Assembly (NCBI GenBank): GCA_900079695.1
Contig: LT599022.1
Span: 62,001-126,000 of the forward strand
Reading direction: 5' to 3'
Origin: an uncultured Alphaproteobacteria bacterium
GTDB lineage: Bacteria; Pseudomonadota; Alphaproteobacteria; Rhodospirillales; Rhodospirillaceae
DNA length: 64,000 nt
The notes below the pieces were generated by a model. The model was given only the letters and a program-made list of their open reading frames with translations. It did no database searches and had not been told where the DNA came from. Of the stretch, positions 28,304 to 35,700 are shown in pieces; within the stretch, counting starts at the first letter, position 1, and each line of letters begins with the position of its first letter. Both the position numbers and the translations under genes were made by a program.

Positions 28304-28837
28304 ATGACGATGCAGAACGACATCTCTCCCGATGTCATCGAGGCCGCGGTCAAGCGCGTGCTCTCGACCCTCAACGGCAACGGCGCGGCACCTGCGGCGT
28401 CGGCGCCGATGGCGAGCGGCGGCAAGCTCGACGCCAAAACCGACTACCCGCTCGCGAAGAAGCGCCCCGACCTGGTGAAGTCGGCGACCGGTCTGCCGAT
28501 CGACGAGATCACCGTCGACAAGGTGGTCGCGGGCAAGCTCAGCTTCGACGACATCCGCATCCGCCCCGAGACCCTCGAGTATCAGGCGCAGATCGCGGAA
28601 AGCGGCGGACGCCCGCATGTTTCCTCCAACCTCCGGCGCGCCGCCGAACTCACCCGCATTCCGGATACCCGGGTGCTGGAGATGTACGTGGCGCTCCGAC
28701 CCTACCGCTCCACCAAGGCCGAGCTGTTGGCGATGGCCGACGAGCTCGAGAGCAAATACCAGGCGAAGATCTGCGCCAAGTTCGTCCGTGAGGCGGCGCA
28801 GGTCTACGAAAAGCGCGGCCGTCTCAAGGAAGCCTGA
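28304..28837 (+). CDS. pduE: diol/glycerol dehydratase small subunit
   Basis: 177 residues. An N-terminal helix (ISPDVIEAAVKRVLSTLNG) resembles an encapsulation peptide and is joined by an Ala-rich linker to the conserved small-subunit core: DYPLAKKRPDLVKSATG, LSFDDIRIRPETLEYQAQIAE, NLRRAAELTRIPD and TRVLEMYVALRPYRSTKAELL. It completes the PduCDE heterotrimer. Strong ribosome site (GGAGGAGGAC). Confidence 0.94.
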   Translation: MTMQNDISPDVIEAAVKRVLSTLNGNGAAPAASAPMASGGKLDAKTDYPLAKKRPDLVKSATGLPIDEITVDKVVAGKLSFDDIRIRPETLEYQAQIAESGGRPHVSSNLRRAAELTRIPDTRVLEMYVALRPYRSTKAELLAMADELESKYQAKICAKFVREAAQVYEKRGRLKEA

Positions 28838-28876
28838 GCCCGCCCCAGCCAACCTGGACGACAGTGGAGAGGTGCG

Positions 28877-30718
28877 ATGATTACGGTGGCCGGCGTGGAC
28901 GTTGGCAACAACACGACCGAGGTGGCGATTGCGCGCATCCGCGGGCGTGGCGACGTGGAGTTCCTGTCGAGCGCGATGGTGCGCACGGTCGGGATCAAGG
29001 GAACGGTGCGGAATGCCGTCGGCATCATCGACGCCATCGACCGCGCCCTCGCTCCGACCGGCGTCGCGCGCAAGGACCTGCACGTGGTGCTGCTCAACGA
29101 AGCCACGCCGGTGATCGGCGACATCGCGATGGAGACGATCACCGAGACGGTGATCACCGAAAGCGCGATGATCGGCCACAATCCCGCCACGCCCGGCGGG
29201 CAGGGGCTGGAGCACGGCCGCACCGTCGCGATTTCCGCGCTCGACGGCGAAACGCCGTCGGGCGGACCCTTCATCGTCGTGATCCCCGGCGAGGTCGCGT
29301 TCGACGACGCGGCGCGGATCATCAACGCCGCCCACGAACGCGGCGTGCCGGTGGTCGGCGCGATCGTGCAGAAGGACGACGGCGTTCTCATCAACAACCG
29401 CCTCAAGCGACCGATGCCGATCGTCGACGAGGTGCGGCACATCGACCGCGTGCCGCTCGGCATGCCCGCGGCGCTCGAGGTCGCGCTGCCCGGCCGCACC
29501 ATCGAACGGCTTTCCAATCCCTACGACATCGCCACCCTGTTCGGCCTCGATCCCGAGGAGACCAAGCGCAGCGTGCCGCTCGCCCGCGCGCTGATGGGCA
29601 CGCGCAGCGCGGTGGTGATCAAGACCCCGGCGGGCGACATCGAGGAACGCCGCATCCCGGCGGGCAAGATCATCCTCCTCGGCCACGGCGGCCGCCGCGT
29701 CGAGGTGCCGGTGGACGAGGGCGCCGACCGGATCATGGAGACGGTGCAGAGCGTCTATCCGCTCGAAGAGGTGCAGGCCGAGGCGGGCACCAACGTCGGC
29801 GGCATGTTCGAACAGGTGCGCCAAGTGATGGCGGACCTGACCGAGCAGCCGGTGACCTCGGTCAAGGTGCAGGACATCCTCGCGGTCGACACCTTCAAGC
29901 CGCAGCAGATCCTCGGCAGCCTCGCGGGCGAATACGCGCTCGGCAACGCGGTCGGCCTCGCGGCGATGGTGAGCACCCAGAAGCTGCCGATGATGCGCCT
30001 CGCGCGCAAGCTCGAGGAAGAGATCGGCGTGCCGGTGCGGGTCGGCGGCGTCGAGGCGGACATGGCGATCCGCGGCGCGATGACCACCCCCGGCACCCGC
30101 GCGCCGATGGCGATCGTCGACGTCGGCGGCGGCTCCACCGACGCGTCGGTGATCAACGAGGCGCTGGAGATCAGGAGCACCCATCAGGCGGGCGCGGGCG
30201 ACATGTGCACCCTGCTGATCGCTACCGAGCTCGGCCTCGACGACATGGATCTCGCCGAGGCGGTGAAGAAGTATCCGCTCGCCAAGGTCGAATCGCTGTT
30301 CCACATGCGCCACGAGAACGGCTCGGTGCAGTTCTTCCACGAGCCCCTCGATCCGCGCCTCTACGGCCGTATCGTCGTGCTCTCGCCCGAGGGCTGGACG
30401 CCGGTGGAAACCAAGGAGCTGATGGGGAAGATCGTTTCGGTGCGCCAGGGGGCGAAACGCAAGGTGTTCGTCCGCAACGCCCTGCGCGCGCTCGAACGGG
30501 TCGCTCCGGCGCAGAACGTCCGCCTCATCCACTTCGTCGTGCTGGTCGGCGGCTCGGGGTTGGACTTCGAGATCCCGAAGATGATTTCCGACGCGCTCCT
30601 CGATTACGGCGTGGTCACCGGGCGCGCCAACGTGCGCGGCTCCGAAGGCCCGCGCAACGCGGTGGCGACCGGGCTGGTGCTGGCGTTCGCGCAGCAGTGG
30701 GAGGGAGAGGGCCGATGA
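28877..30718 (+). CDS. pduG: diol dehydratase reactivase large subunit
   Basis: 613 residues of the PduG/DdrA family, an Hsp70-like ATPase with VAGVDVGNNTTEVAIARI at the start and IVDVGGGSTDASVIN near residue 415 as phosphate-binding loops. The swivelling insert (residues about 95-230) is family-typical. With PduH it removes damaged cobalamin from the inactivated dehydratase in exchange for intact cofactor, using ATP. The stop overlaps the pduH start (ATGA). Confidence 0.94.
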   Translation: MITVAGVDVGNNTTEVAIARIRGRGDVEFLSSAMVRTVGIKGTVRNAVGIIDAIDRALAPTGVARKDLHVVLLNEATPVIGDIAMETITETVITESAMIGHNPATPGGQGLEHGRTVAISALDGETPSGGPFIVVIPGEVAFDDAARIINAAHERGVPVVGAIVQKDDGVLINNRLKRPMPIVDEVRHIDRVPLGMPAALEVALPGRTIERLSNPYDIATLFGLDPEETKRSVPLARALMGTRSAVVIKTPAGDIEERRIPAGKIILLGHGGRRVEVPVDEGADRIMETVQSVYPLEEVQAEAGTNVGGMFEQVRQVMADLTEQPVTSVKVQDILAVDTFKPQQILGSLAGEYALGNAVGLAAMVSTQKLPMMRLARKLEEEIGVPVRVGGVEADMAIRGAMTTPGTRAPMAIVDVGGGSTDASVINEALEIRSTHQAGAGDMCTLLIATELGLDDMDLAEAVKKYPLAKVESLFHMRHENGSVQFFHEPLDPRLYGRIVVLSPEGWTPVETKELMGKIVSVRQGAKRKVFVRNALRALERVAPAQNVRLIHFVVLVGGSGLDFEIPKMISDALLDYGVVTGRANVRGSEGPRNAVATGLVLAFAQQWEGEGR

Positions 30719-31209
30719 GCGAGCTGTCGCAGCAGATCGTCGAACGGCGTCCGGCGGTCGAGATCGTCGCCTTCCGCGCGCCCCGCGAGTGGCTCGATCC
30801 GCTGCTGTGGGGGATCGAGGAGGAGGAGATTCCCGCCGAGGTGGTCGACGCGGAAACCGGCGGCGCGGCACGGCTCGCCCACGACGCCGCGCACGTCTCG
30901 GCGCTCAACGTCGGCATCGCGCTCGACGGCGAGGCGGGCGAGATCGCGCTGCATCATCGCGACCTCGCCGGGCGGCCGCCGCTGTTCGCGCTCGCGCGCG
31001 CCGACGTCGACCGCGAGGCGCTGATGCGCCTCGGCAAGAACGCCGCGCGGCTGGTCAAGGGCGATCCGCTGATCTTCGCCGACGACCGGCCGCCGGAGCC
31101 GCGCCGCGCGCCGGAGCCGCGCCCGCCCGCGCCCCGCAACGACGAACGCGAACTGATCGAACGCATCGCCGGTCTGGTCCTCGACCAGCTGGCCAGAACC
31201 GCGAGATAG
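30715..31209 (+). CDS. pduH: diol dehydratase reactivase small subunit with C-terminal extension
   Basis: 164 residues. The first about 118 (RPAVEIVAFRAPREWLDPLLWGIEEEEIP, AARLAHDAAHVSALNVGIAL, REALMRLGKNAARLVKGDPL) are a normal PduH, which swaps with the dehydratase beta subunit during reactivation. The remaining about 45 residues are unusual: a Pro/Arg linker (PPEPRRAPEPRPPAPRND), then an amphipathic helix ERELIERIAGLVLDQLART, which looks like a microcompartment targeting peptide placed at the C terminus. Start ATG overlaps the pduG stop. Confidence 0.9.
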   Translation: MSELSQQIVERRPAVEIVAFRAPREWLDPLLWGIEEEEIPAEVVDAETGGAARLAHDAAHVSALNVGIALDGEAGEIALHHRDLAGRPPLFALARADVDREALMRLGKNAARLVKGDPLIFADDRPPEPRRAPEPRPPAPRNDERELIERIAGLVLDQLARTAR

Positions 31210-31219
31210 GGGAGGACCC

Positions 31220-31825
31220 ATGGAAATCCGCAGCCTCGGACTGATCGAAACATGGGGCAAGGTTGCCGCCGTCGAGGCCGCCGACGCGGGCGCGAAGGCC
31301 GCCAACGTCGAGGTGCTCGGGATCGCCACGGCGAAGGCCGGGCTGATCACCGTGGGGTTCTCGGGCGACGTCGGCGCGGTGCGCGCCGCGGTCGCCGCCG
31401 CCGAGAGCGCCGCGCGCAAGGTCGGCAAGGTGGTGTCCACCCACGTGATCGCACGGCCGGATCGCCAGTTGCAGGCGATCGCCGCGAAAATCGGCTTCGG
31501 TGCGGGGCGGGCTGACCCCGAACCCAAACCCGTGCCCGTCCCCGCGCCGGAGCCGACCCCGCAACCCGAGCCGGAACCGGTTCCCGCGCCGGAGCCCGAA
31601 CCGGCCCCGCCCGCGGCCGATCCGCTTCCCGAGCCTGCGCCGCCGGAGGCGCCGCCGCCTTCACCCGTCGAGACGGCGATGCCCACACCCGGGCCGGACG
31701 TGCCCACCCCCATGGCGTCCGAGCCCGAAGCGCCCCCGGCGACGCTTCCCGAACCCAAGCCCGCACCGAAGCCGAAGGCGCCCGCGCCGCGGCCGAAGTC
31801 GGGCGGCCGCCCCCGCCGCAAGTGA
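31220..31825 (+). CDS. BMC-H shell protein with long Pro/Glu-rich tail
   Basis: 201 residues. The first about 90 are a canonical BMC-H domain (RSLGLIETWGKVAAVEAADAGAKAANVEVLGI, GLITVGFSGDVGAVRAAVAAAESAARKV). The rest is a low-complexity Pro/Glu/Ala tail with PEPEP and PAPEP repeats, ending in a basic cluster (KPKAPAPRPKSGGRPRRK). PduK of Salmonella also extends a BMC domain, but with a Cys-containing tail that is absent here. The tail would project from the shell face and may link shell to lumen enzymes, to other compartments or to a positioning system. It may also be relevant to the chromosome or membrane because of its polybasic end. Confidence 0.88.
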   Translation: MEIRSLGLIETWGKVAAVEAADAGAKAANVEVLGIATAKAGLITVGFSGDVGAVRAAVAAAESAARKVGKVVSTHVIARPDRQLQAIAAKIGFGAGRADPEPKPVPVPAPEPTPQPEPEPVPAPEPEPAPPAADPLPEPAPPEAPPPSPVETAMPTPGPDVPTPMASEPEAPPATLPEPKPAPKPKAPAPRPKSGGRPRRK

Positions 31826-31889
31826 GGCAAACCCCGCCGGGCGCCGCGCCCGGTCCTGAGGACGATTGAAACATACCAAGGAGAGTGCC

Positions 31890-32513
31890 GTGGTCGAACT
31901 TCGAGCCTTTTGCTACCTGGACCGCCTGCAGCCCCAGTTCGCGGCGTACCTCGGGACCAACATGCGCGGATACCTGCCGGTGGTCGGCATGGCGGCGCAG
32001 TTCATCGAGATCGCGCCCGGTCTGATGATCAACCGCGTCGCCGACGCGGCGCTGAAGTCGGCGTTCGTGCAACCGGGTCTGCTGGTGGTCGAGCGCGTCG
32101 TCGGCGTGCTGGAGTTCCACTCGCGCAACCAGGCCGACGTCCAGCACGCCGGCGGCGCGGTGCTGAAGACTCTCGGGGTCAAGGAGGAGGACCGCATCAA
32201 GCCGAGGATCCTGTCCTCGGAGACGATCCACAAGGTCAACGACTACCACGCCCAGGTGGTGAACGTGAACCGCCTCGCCTCGCTGCTGATCGCCGGGCAG
32301 GACATGTACGTGATGGAGGTGGAACCCGCCGCCTACATCGCGCTCGCCGCCAACGAGGCGGAGAAGAACGCCCGCGTCACCCTGGTGGACGTGCGGGTCT
32401 TCGGCGCGGTCGGCCGCCTTTACCTGTCGGGCAAGGAATCCGACGTCGAGCGCGCCCGCGGCGCCGCCGAGGCGGCGATCCGCGCGGTGGTCGGCCGCGA
32501 AAAGGAGAAGTGA
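31890..32513 (+). CDS. EutL-like tandem BMC (BMC-T) shell protein
   Basis: 207 residues. Two BMC-like folds can be traced: one ending with VVGVLEFHSRNQADVQHAGGAVLKTLG (about residue 68-94), and one formed by MYVMEVEPAAYIALAANEAEKNARVTLVDVRVFGAVGRLYLSGKESDVERARGAAEAAI (about 140-200). The length and circular order fit EutL-type permuted BMC-T trimers, which usually have a gated central pore, more than PduT, whose Fe-S cysteine is missing. GTG 31890 is chosen because AAGGAG lies six bases upstream; the longer frame from ATG 31866 lacks a site. Confidence 0.78.
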   Translation: MVELRAFCYLDRLQPQFAAYLGTNMRGYLPVVGMAAQFIEIAPGLMINRVADAALKSAFVQPGLLVVERVVGVLEFHSRNQADVQHAGGAVLKTLGVKEEDRIKPRILSSETIHKVNDYHAQVVNVNRLASLLIAGQDMYVMEVEPAAYIALAANEAEKNARVTLVDVRVFGAVGRLYLSGKESDVERARGAAEAAIRAVVGREKEK

Positions 32514-32515
32514 GA

Positions 32516-33448
32516 ATGGGCGCGGCGCAGACCCGCATCGATGCGGCCGAAGCGGCGGTTCCGGGCGCCGCGCCGCGCAATTTTTCGCCAGGAGGATCGA
32601 GCGTGGTGGGTATTCATCCGGCTGCCAATTCGAGACTGAAGGCGTTCGAGCAGTCGCTCGCCCTGCGGCCGCCGCCGGAGAAGGGTGTGCCCCTGTTCGC
32701 GGGCGTCGACCTCGGGACCGCGTACATCGTGACCGCGGTGGTCGACGCCGACGGCGCGCCGGTGGCCGGGGTGGTCACCCGCAGCCGGTCGAGCGTGCGC
32801 GACGGCCTGGTGTTCGACTATCTCGGCGCCACCAACCTGTTGCGCGCCCAGGTCGAAACCATCCGCCGCGCCGGATATCCGATCCGCGACGCGATGGTGT
32901 GCTTCCCGCCCGGCACCGAGGGCCGCAACGCGCGGGTCTTCGGCAACGTGCTGGAAGCCGCCGACCTGCACGTCGTCGGCCTCCTCGACGAACCCTCGTC
33001 CGCCGCGGCGGTGCTGGAGATCGACGAGGGTGCGGTGGTCGATGTCGGCGGCGGCACCACCGGCATCTCGATCCTCGAAGGCGGCAAGGTGGTCTACACC
33101 GCCGACGAGCCCACCGGCGGCACCCACGTCGATCTGGTTCTGGCGGGCAACTTCCACGTCTCCACCGACGAGGCGGAGCGGATGAAGACCGACGTGTCCC
33201 GCCAGCGCGATCTGTTCCCGGTGGTGCGGCCGGTGTTCCAGAAGATCGGCGCGATCGTGCGCCGCCATCTCGCCGGGCGCTCGGTCCGCACCCTCTATCT
33301 CGTCGGCGGCACGAGCTGCTTCCCCGGCATCGCCGAGGTGGTGCGAGAGGAAACCGGCCTGCCGGTTCTGGTGCCCGATCACGCCCTGCTGGTGACGCCC
33401 CTCGGCATCGCCATGCATTGCGCCCGCGAAGCGGCGGGAAGGGGGTAG
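32516..33448 (+). CDS. eutJ: EutJ-family Hsp70-like ATPase
   Basis: 310 residues from ATG 32516 (AAGGAG upstream), or 281 from GTG 32603, which has GGAGG upstream and gives the usual EutJ length. The core is an actin/Hsp70-type ATPase: LFAGVDLGTAYIVTAVVDADG, AVVDVGGGTTGISIL and TLYLVGGTSCFPGIAEVV. In ethanolamine loci EutJ is thought to be a chaperone for microcompartment enzymes. Its presence in a pdu-type operon is less usual. The extra N-terminal 29 residues (rich in Ala and Pro) have no recognised motif. Confidence 0.85.
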   Translation: MGAAQTRIDAAEAAVPGAAPRNFSPGGSSVVGIHPAANSRLKAFEQSLALRPPPEKGVPLFAGVDLGTAYIVTAVVDADGAPVAGVVTRSRSSVRDGLVFDYLGATNLLRAQVETIRRAGYPIRDAMVCFPPGTEGRNARVFGNVLEAADLHVVGLLDEPSSAAAVLEIDEGAVVDVGGGTTGISILEGGKVVYTADEPTGGTHVDLVLAGNFHVSTDEAERMKTDVSRQRDLFPVVRPVFQKIGAIVRRHLAGRSVRTLYLVGGTSCFPGIAEVVREETGLPVLVPDHALLVTPLGIAMHCAREAAGRG

Positions 33449-33451
33449 GCG

Positions 33452-34255
33452 ATGGACGACGCGATCCGCGATCTGGTGCGCGAGGTTCTCCGCAGGCTGG
33501 CCCCCGGGCTGGGCGCGGACGGTGCGCGCGGCGAGGTGATCGTCGCCGTCACCGGCGCGACGGTCGGCCACGACGCGGCGGTGGACCAAGCGATCGCGCT
33601 GATCCTCAAGGGCTTCCGCCTCCGGGTGATCTGTTCCGAGGCCGCCGCGCATCTGGTCGGCGACGGGCTCGCCAGGGGGCTCGCGGGCTTTCCCAACTGG
33701 GAGATCCTGCCGCCGCACGCGTGGTTCGCGGCGCTGATGCGGGCGCGGGCGGTGGCGGTGCCGCTGTTGAGCGTGAATTCCCTGTCCAAGCTCGCGGCGC
33801 TGATCGCCGACGACGATACCGCCAACCTGATGCTCCATGCGCTGTTCGCGGGGAAGCCGCTGGTGCTGGCGGCGGACGGCGTGCTGCCCGGCCCGGGGCG
33901 CGAGGCGCTCGGCTTCGGTGGCGCCGGACGGGCGTTGCGCGCCGCGGTCGAGGAGCGGTTGCGCACGGTGATCGGTTACGGCGCGGCGGTGGTCGCGCTC
34001 GACGGGCTCGCCGCGCGGGTCGAGGCGGCGCTTCCCCTTGCCGCCGCGACGCCGTCCGCGGTTGCGCCCGCGCCTGCCGCGGCGCGCGGCCGCCGCCTGT
34101 CCCGCGCCCGGGTGGTCGGGGCGGGCGAGGTCGCCGCCGCGGCGCGCGCGGGCGCGGATCTCTATTGCGACGCGGCCGCGCTGGTGACGCCGCTCGCCAA
34201 GGAAGCCGCCGAACGCCACGGCGTGCGCATCGTCAAAACCCCTGCAGGAGCATGA
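33452..34255 (+). CDS. microcompartment flavoprotein (PF02441-like) with targeting helix
   Basis: 267 residues. Residues 1-20 (MDDAIRDLVREVLRRLAPGL) look like an encapsulation peptide. Residues about 28-190 resemble the UbiX/PPC-decarboxylase flavoprotein fold: VTGATVGHDAAVDQAIALILKGF at the nucleotide-binding start and VPLLSVNSLSKLAALIADDDTANLMLHALFAGKPLVLAADG. The end (VGAGEVAAAARAGADLYCDAAALVTPLAKEAAERHGVRIV) carries a TPLAKE-type motif also found at the ends of other microcompartment-associated proteins. An FMN-linked step, for instance in cofactor handling, is possible; no reaction is claimed. Confidence 0.72.
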   Translation: MDDAIRDLVREVLRRLAPGLGADGARGEVIVAVTGATVGHDAAVDQAIALILKGFRLRVICSEAAAHLVGDGLARGLAGFPNWEILPPHAWFAALMRARAVAVPLLSVNSLSKLAALIADDDTANLMLHALFAGKPLVLAADGVLPGPGREALGFGGAGRALRAAVEERLRTVIGYGAAVVALDGLAARVEAALPLAAATPSAVAPAPAAARGRRLSRARVVGAGEVAAAARAGADLYCDAAALVTPLAKEAAERHGVRIVKTPAGA

Positions 34256-34259
34256 CGCG

Positions 34260-34532
34260 ATGTTGATCGGACAGGTGATCGGAACCGTGGTGGCCTCGCG
34301 CAAGCACGACCGTCTGGTCGGCAGCAAGATCCAGATCGTGCAGCCGCTCGCGCCCCGCTCCGGCGGCGCCGCGGGCGAGCCGTTCGTGGCGGTGGACGCG
34401 GTCGGCGCGGGGGTCGGCGAGCAGGTGCTGGTGGTGACGGGATCGGCGGCGCGGGTGGCGGTGGACAAACCCGACAGCCCGGTCGACGCCACCATCATCG
34501 GCATCATCGACCAGTTCGACATCGAGGAGTGA
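34260..34532 (+). CDS. pduN: BMC-P vertex protein PduN/EutN/CcmL
   Basis: 90 residues of the pentameric vertex family: MLIGQVIGTVVASRKHDRLVGSKIQIVQPL, VAVDAVGAGVGEQVLVVTGSAARVA and VDATIIGIIDQFDIE. It caps the twelve corners of the icosahedral shell, and without it shells stay open or tubular. Short gaps on both sides place it in the operon. Confidence 0.95.
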   Translation: MLIGQVIGTVVASRKHDRLVGSKIQIVQPLAPRSGGAAGEPFVAVDAVGAGVGEQVLVVTGSAARVAVDKPDSPVDATIIGIIDQFDIEE

Positions 34533-34536
34533 CGTC

Positions 34537-35100
34537 ATGCACGGCCGCATCTACACGCGCACCGGCGACTGCGGCGAGACCAGCCTCCACGGCGGACGGC
34601 GGGTCGGCAAGGACGACCTGCGGGTGCAGGTTTACGGCACCGTCGACGAATTGCAGGCGTCGCTGGGGATGGTGCGGGCGTTCGTCCGCGCGCCGAAGCT
34701 CCACGACATGGTGTTCGTGATTCAAAAGGACCTCTCGCTCGCCTGCGCCGAACTCGCGAGCGACGCCGAGGGCCTCGCCCGTCTGTCCCGCCGGCTCGGC
34801 GATGCCGAAGTGACGCGGATGGAGGCGGATATCGATGCGCTGGTCGGCGACTACGGCCTGCCGCAGGGCTTCATCGTGCCCGGCCGCGCGCCCGACAGCG
34901 CCGCCGCCCACGTCGCGCGCACCGTGTGCCGCCGCGCCGAGCGCCTGGTGGTGCTGCTGAACCGCGAGATGCGCGTCTACGACAACCTGTGCGGCTACCT
35001 CAACCGGCTCTCCGACCTCCTGTTCGCGCTCGCCTGGGCGCTCGAGGTCCAGGACGTCGCCGAGGCCGCCGCGCGCGAGATCGCGGAGGGCCGCAGATGA
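34537..35100 (+). CDS. pduO: cob(I)alamin adenosyltransferase (PduO-type)
   Basis: 187 residues of the PduO-type ATP:corrinoid adenosyltransferase: MHGRIYTRTGDCGETSLHGGRRVGKDD (ATP-binding N terminus), VYGTVDELQASLG, RAPDSAAAHVARTVCRRAERL and NRLSDLLFALAWALE. It makes adenosylcobalamin for the dehydratase. In Salmonella PduO this domain is fused to a heme-binding C-terminal domain, whereas here the second domain is a separate gene overlapping by four bases (ATGA). Confidence 0.94.
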   Translation: MHGRIYTRTGDCGETSLHGGRRVGKDDLRVQVYGTVDELQASLGMVRAFVRAPKLHDMVFVIQKDLSLACAELASDAEGLARLSRRLGDAEVTRMEADIDALVGDYGLPQGFIVPGRAPDSAAAHVARTVCRRAERLVVLLNREMRVYDNLCGYLNRLSDLLFALAWALEVQDVAEAAAREIAEGRR

Positions 35101-35657
35101 AACACGCTCTTCCCGACTGCGTCGCCGGGATGCTCGCCGCCCGCGTGCGCGTCGAGGCCGCCCGCCTCGGCGTGCCGATGGCGGTGGCGGTGGTCGACGC
35201 CGAGGGCGGTCTGCAATGGTTCGCGCGGATGGACGGCACCCTGCCGGTGAGCACCGGACTCGCGATCGACAAGGCCTACACCGCCGCGGCGCTCCGCATG
35301 CCGACCGACGAGGTCGGCCGCCTCGCGCAGCCGGGCGCGCCGCTTTACGGCATCGGCAACAGCCACGGCGGCCGCATCGTGCTGTTCGGCGGCGGCGTGC
35401 CGCTGCGGCTCGGCGACCGGGTGGTCGGCGGCATCGGCGTTTCCGGCGGCTCGGTGGAGCAGGACGTCGCCGCCGCCCGGCCCGCCGCGGCGCTGCTGGG
35501 CGAGATGGAACGCCAGGCGAAGCGCCTGGGGCGCCTCAGGGCCGAGGCGCCCGCGGTGCTGTTGCCGAGTTTGATCGACGCGCTCAAGGCGGCGCTGCCG
35601 GACGACGAATCCCGAAGCGACGCCGTGTTGGGCGGCGTCGCCCTGGCTCTGAGTTGA
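35097..35657 (+). CDS. GlcG/HbpS-family protein, equivalent of the PduO C-terminal domain
   Basis: 186 residues with the GlcG/HbpS fold: LGVPMAVAVVDAEGGLQWFARMDGTLPVSTGLAIDKAYTAA, YGIGNSHGGRIVLFGGGVPLRLGDRVVGGIGVSGGSVEQDVAAA. It corresponds to the C-terminal half of Salmonella PduO and overlaps the adenosyltransferase gene. Homologues bind heme or corrinoid. A support role in cobalamin reduction or delivery is inferred from this separated-fusion relationship. An extra C-terminal 45 residues follow the domain. Confidence 0.85.
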   Translation: MKHALPDCVAGMLAARVRVEAARLGVPMAVAVVDAEGGLQWFARMDGTLPVSTGLAIDKAYTAAALRMPTDEVGRLAQPGAPLYGIGNSHGGRIVLFGGGVPLRLGDRVVGGIGVSGGSVEQDVAAARPAAALLGEMERQAKRLGRLRAEAPAVLLPSLIDALKAALPDDESRSDAVLGGVALALS

Positions 35658-35700
35658 CGAACGCGCCGCCTGCCGCGGCGCAAACCATGGAGTGGTGGAG

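Noticed and set aside
25955-30871. 1638-codon open frame on the minus strand across the dehydratase genes
   Set aside because: It mirrors the strongly supported pduC-pduG genes and is rich in His, Arg and Asp as expected of an antisense shadow in high-GC DNA.
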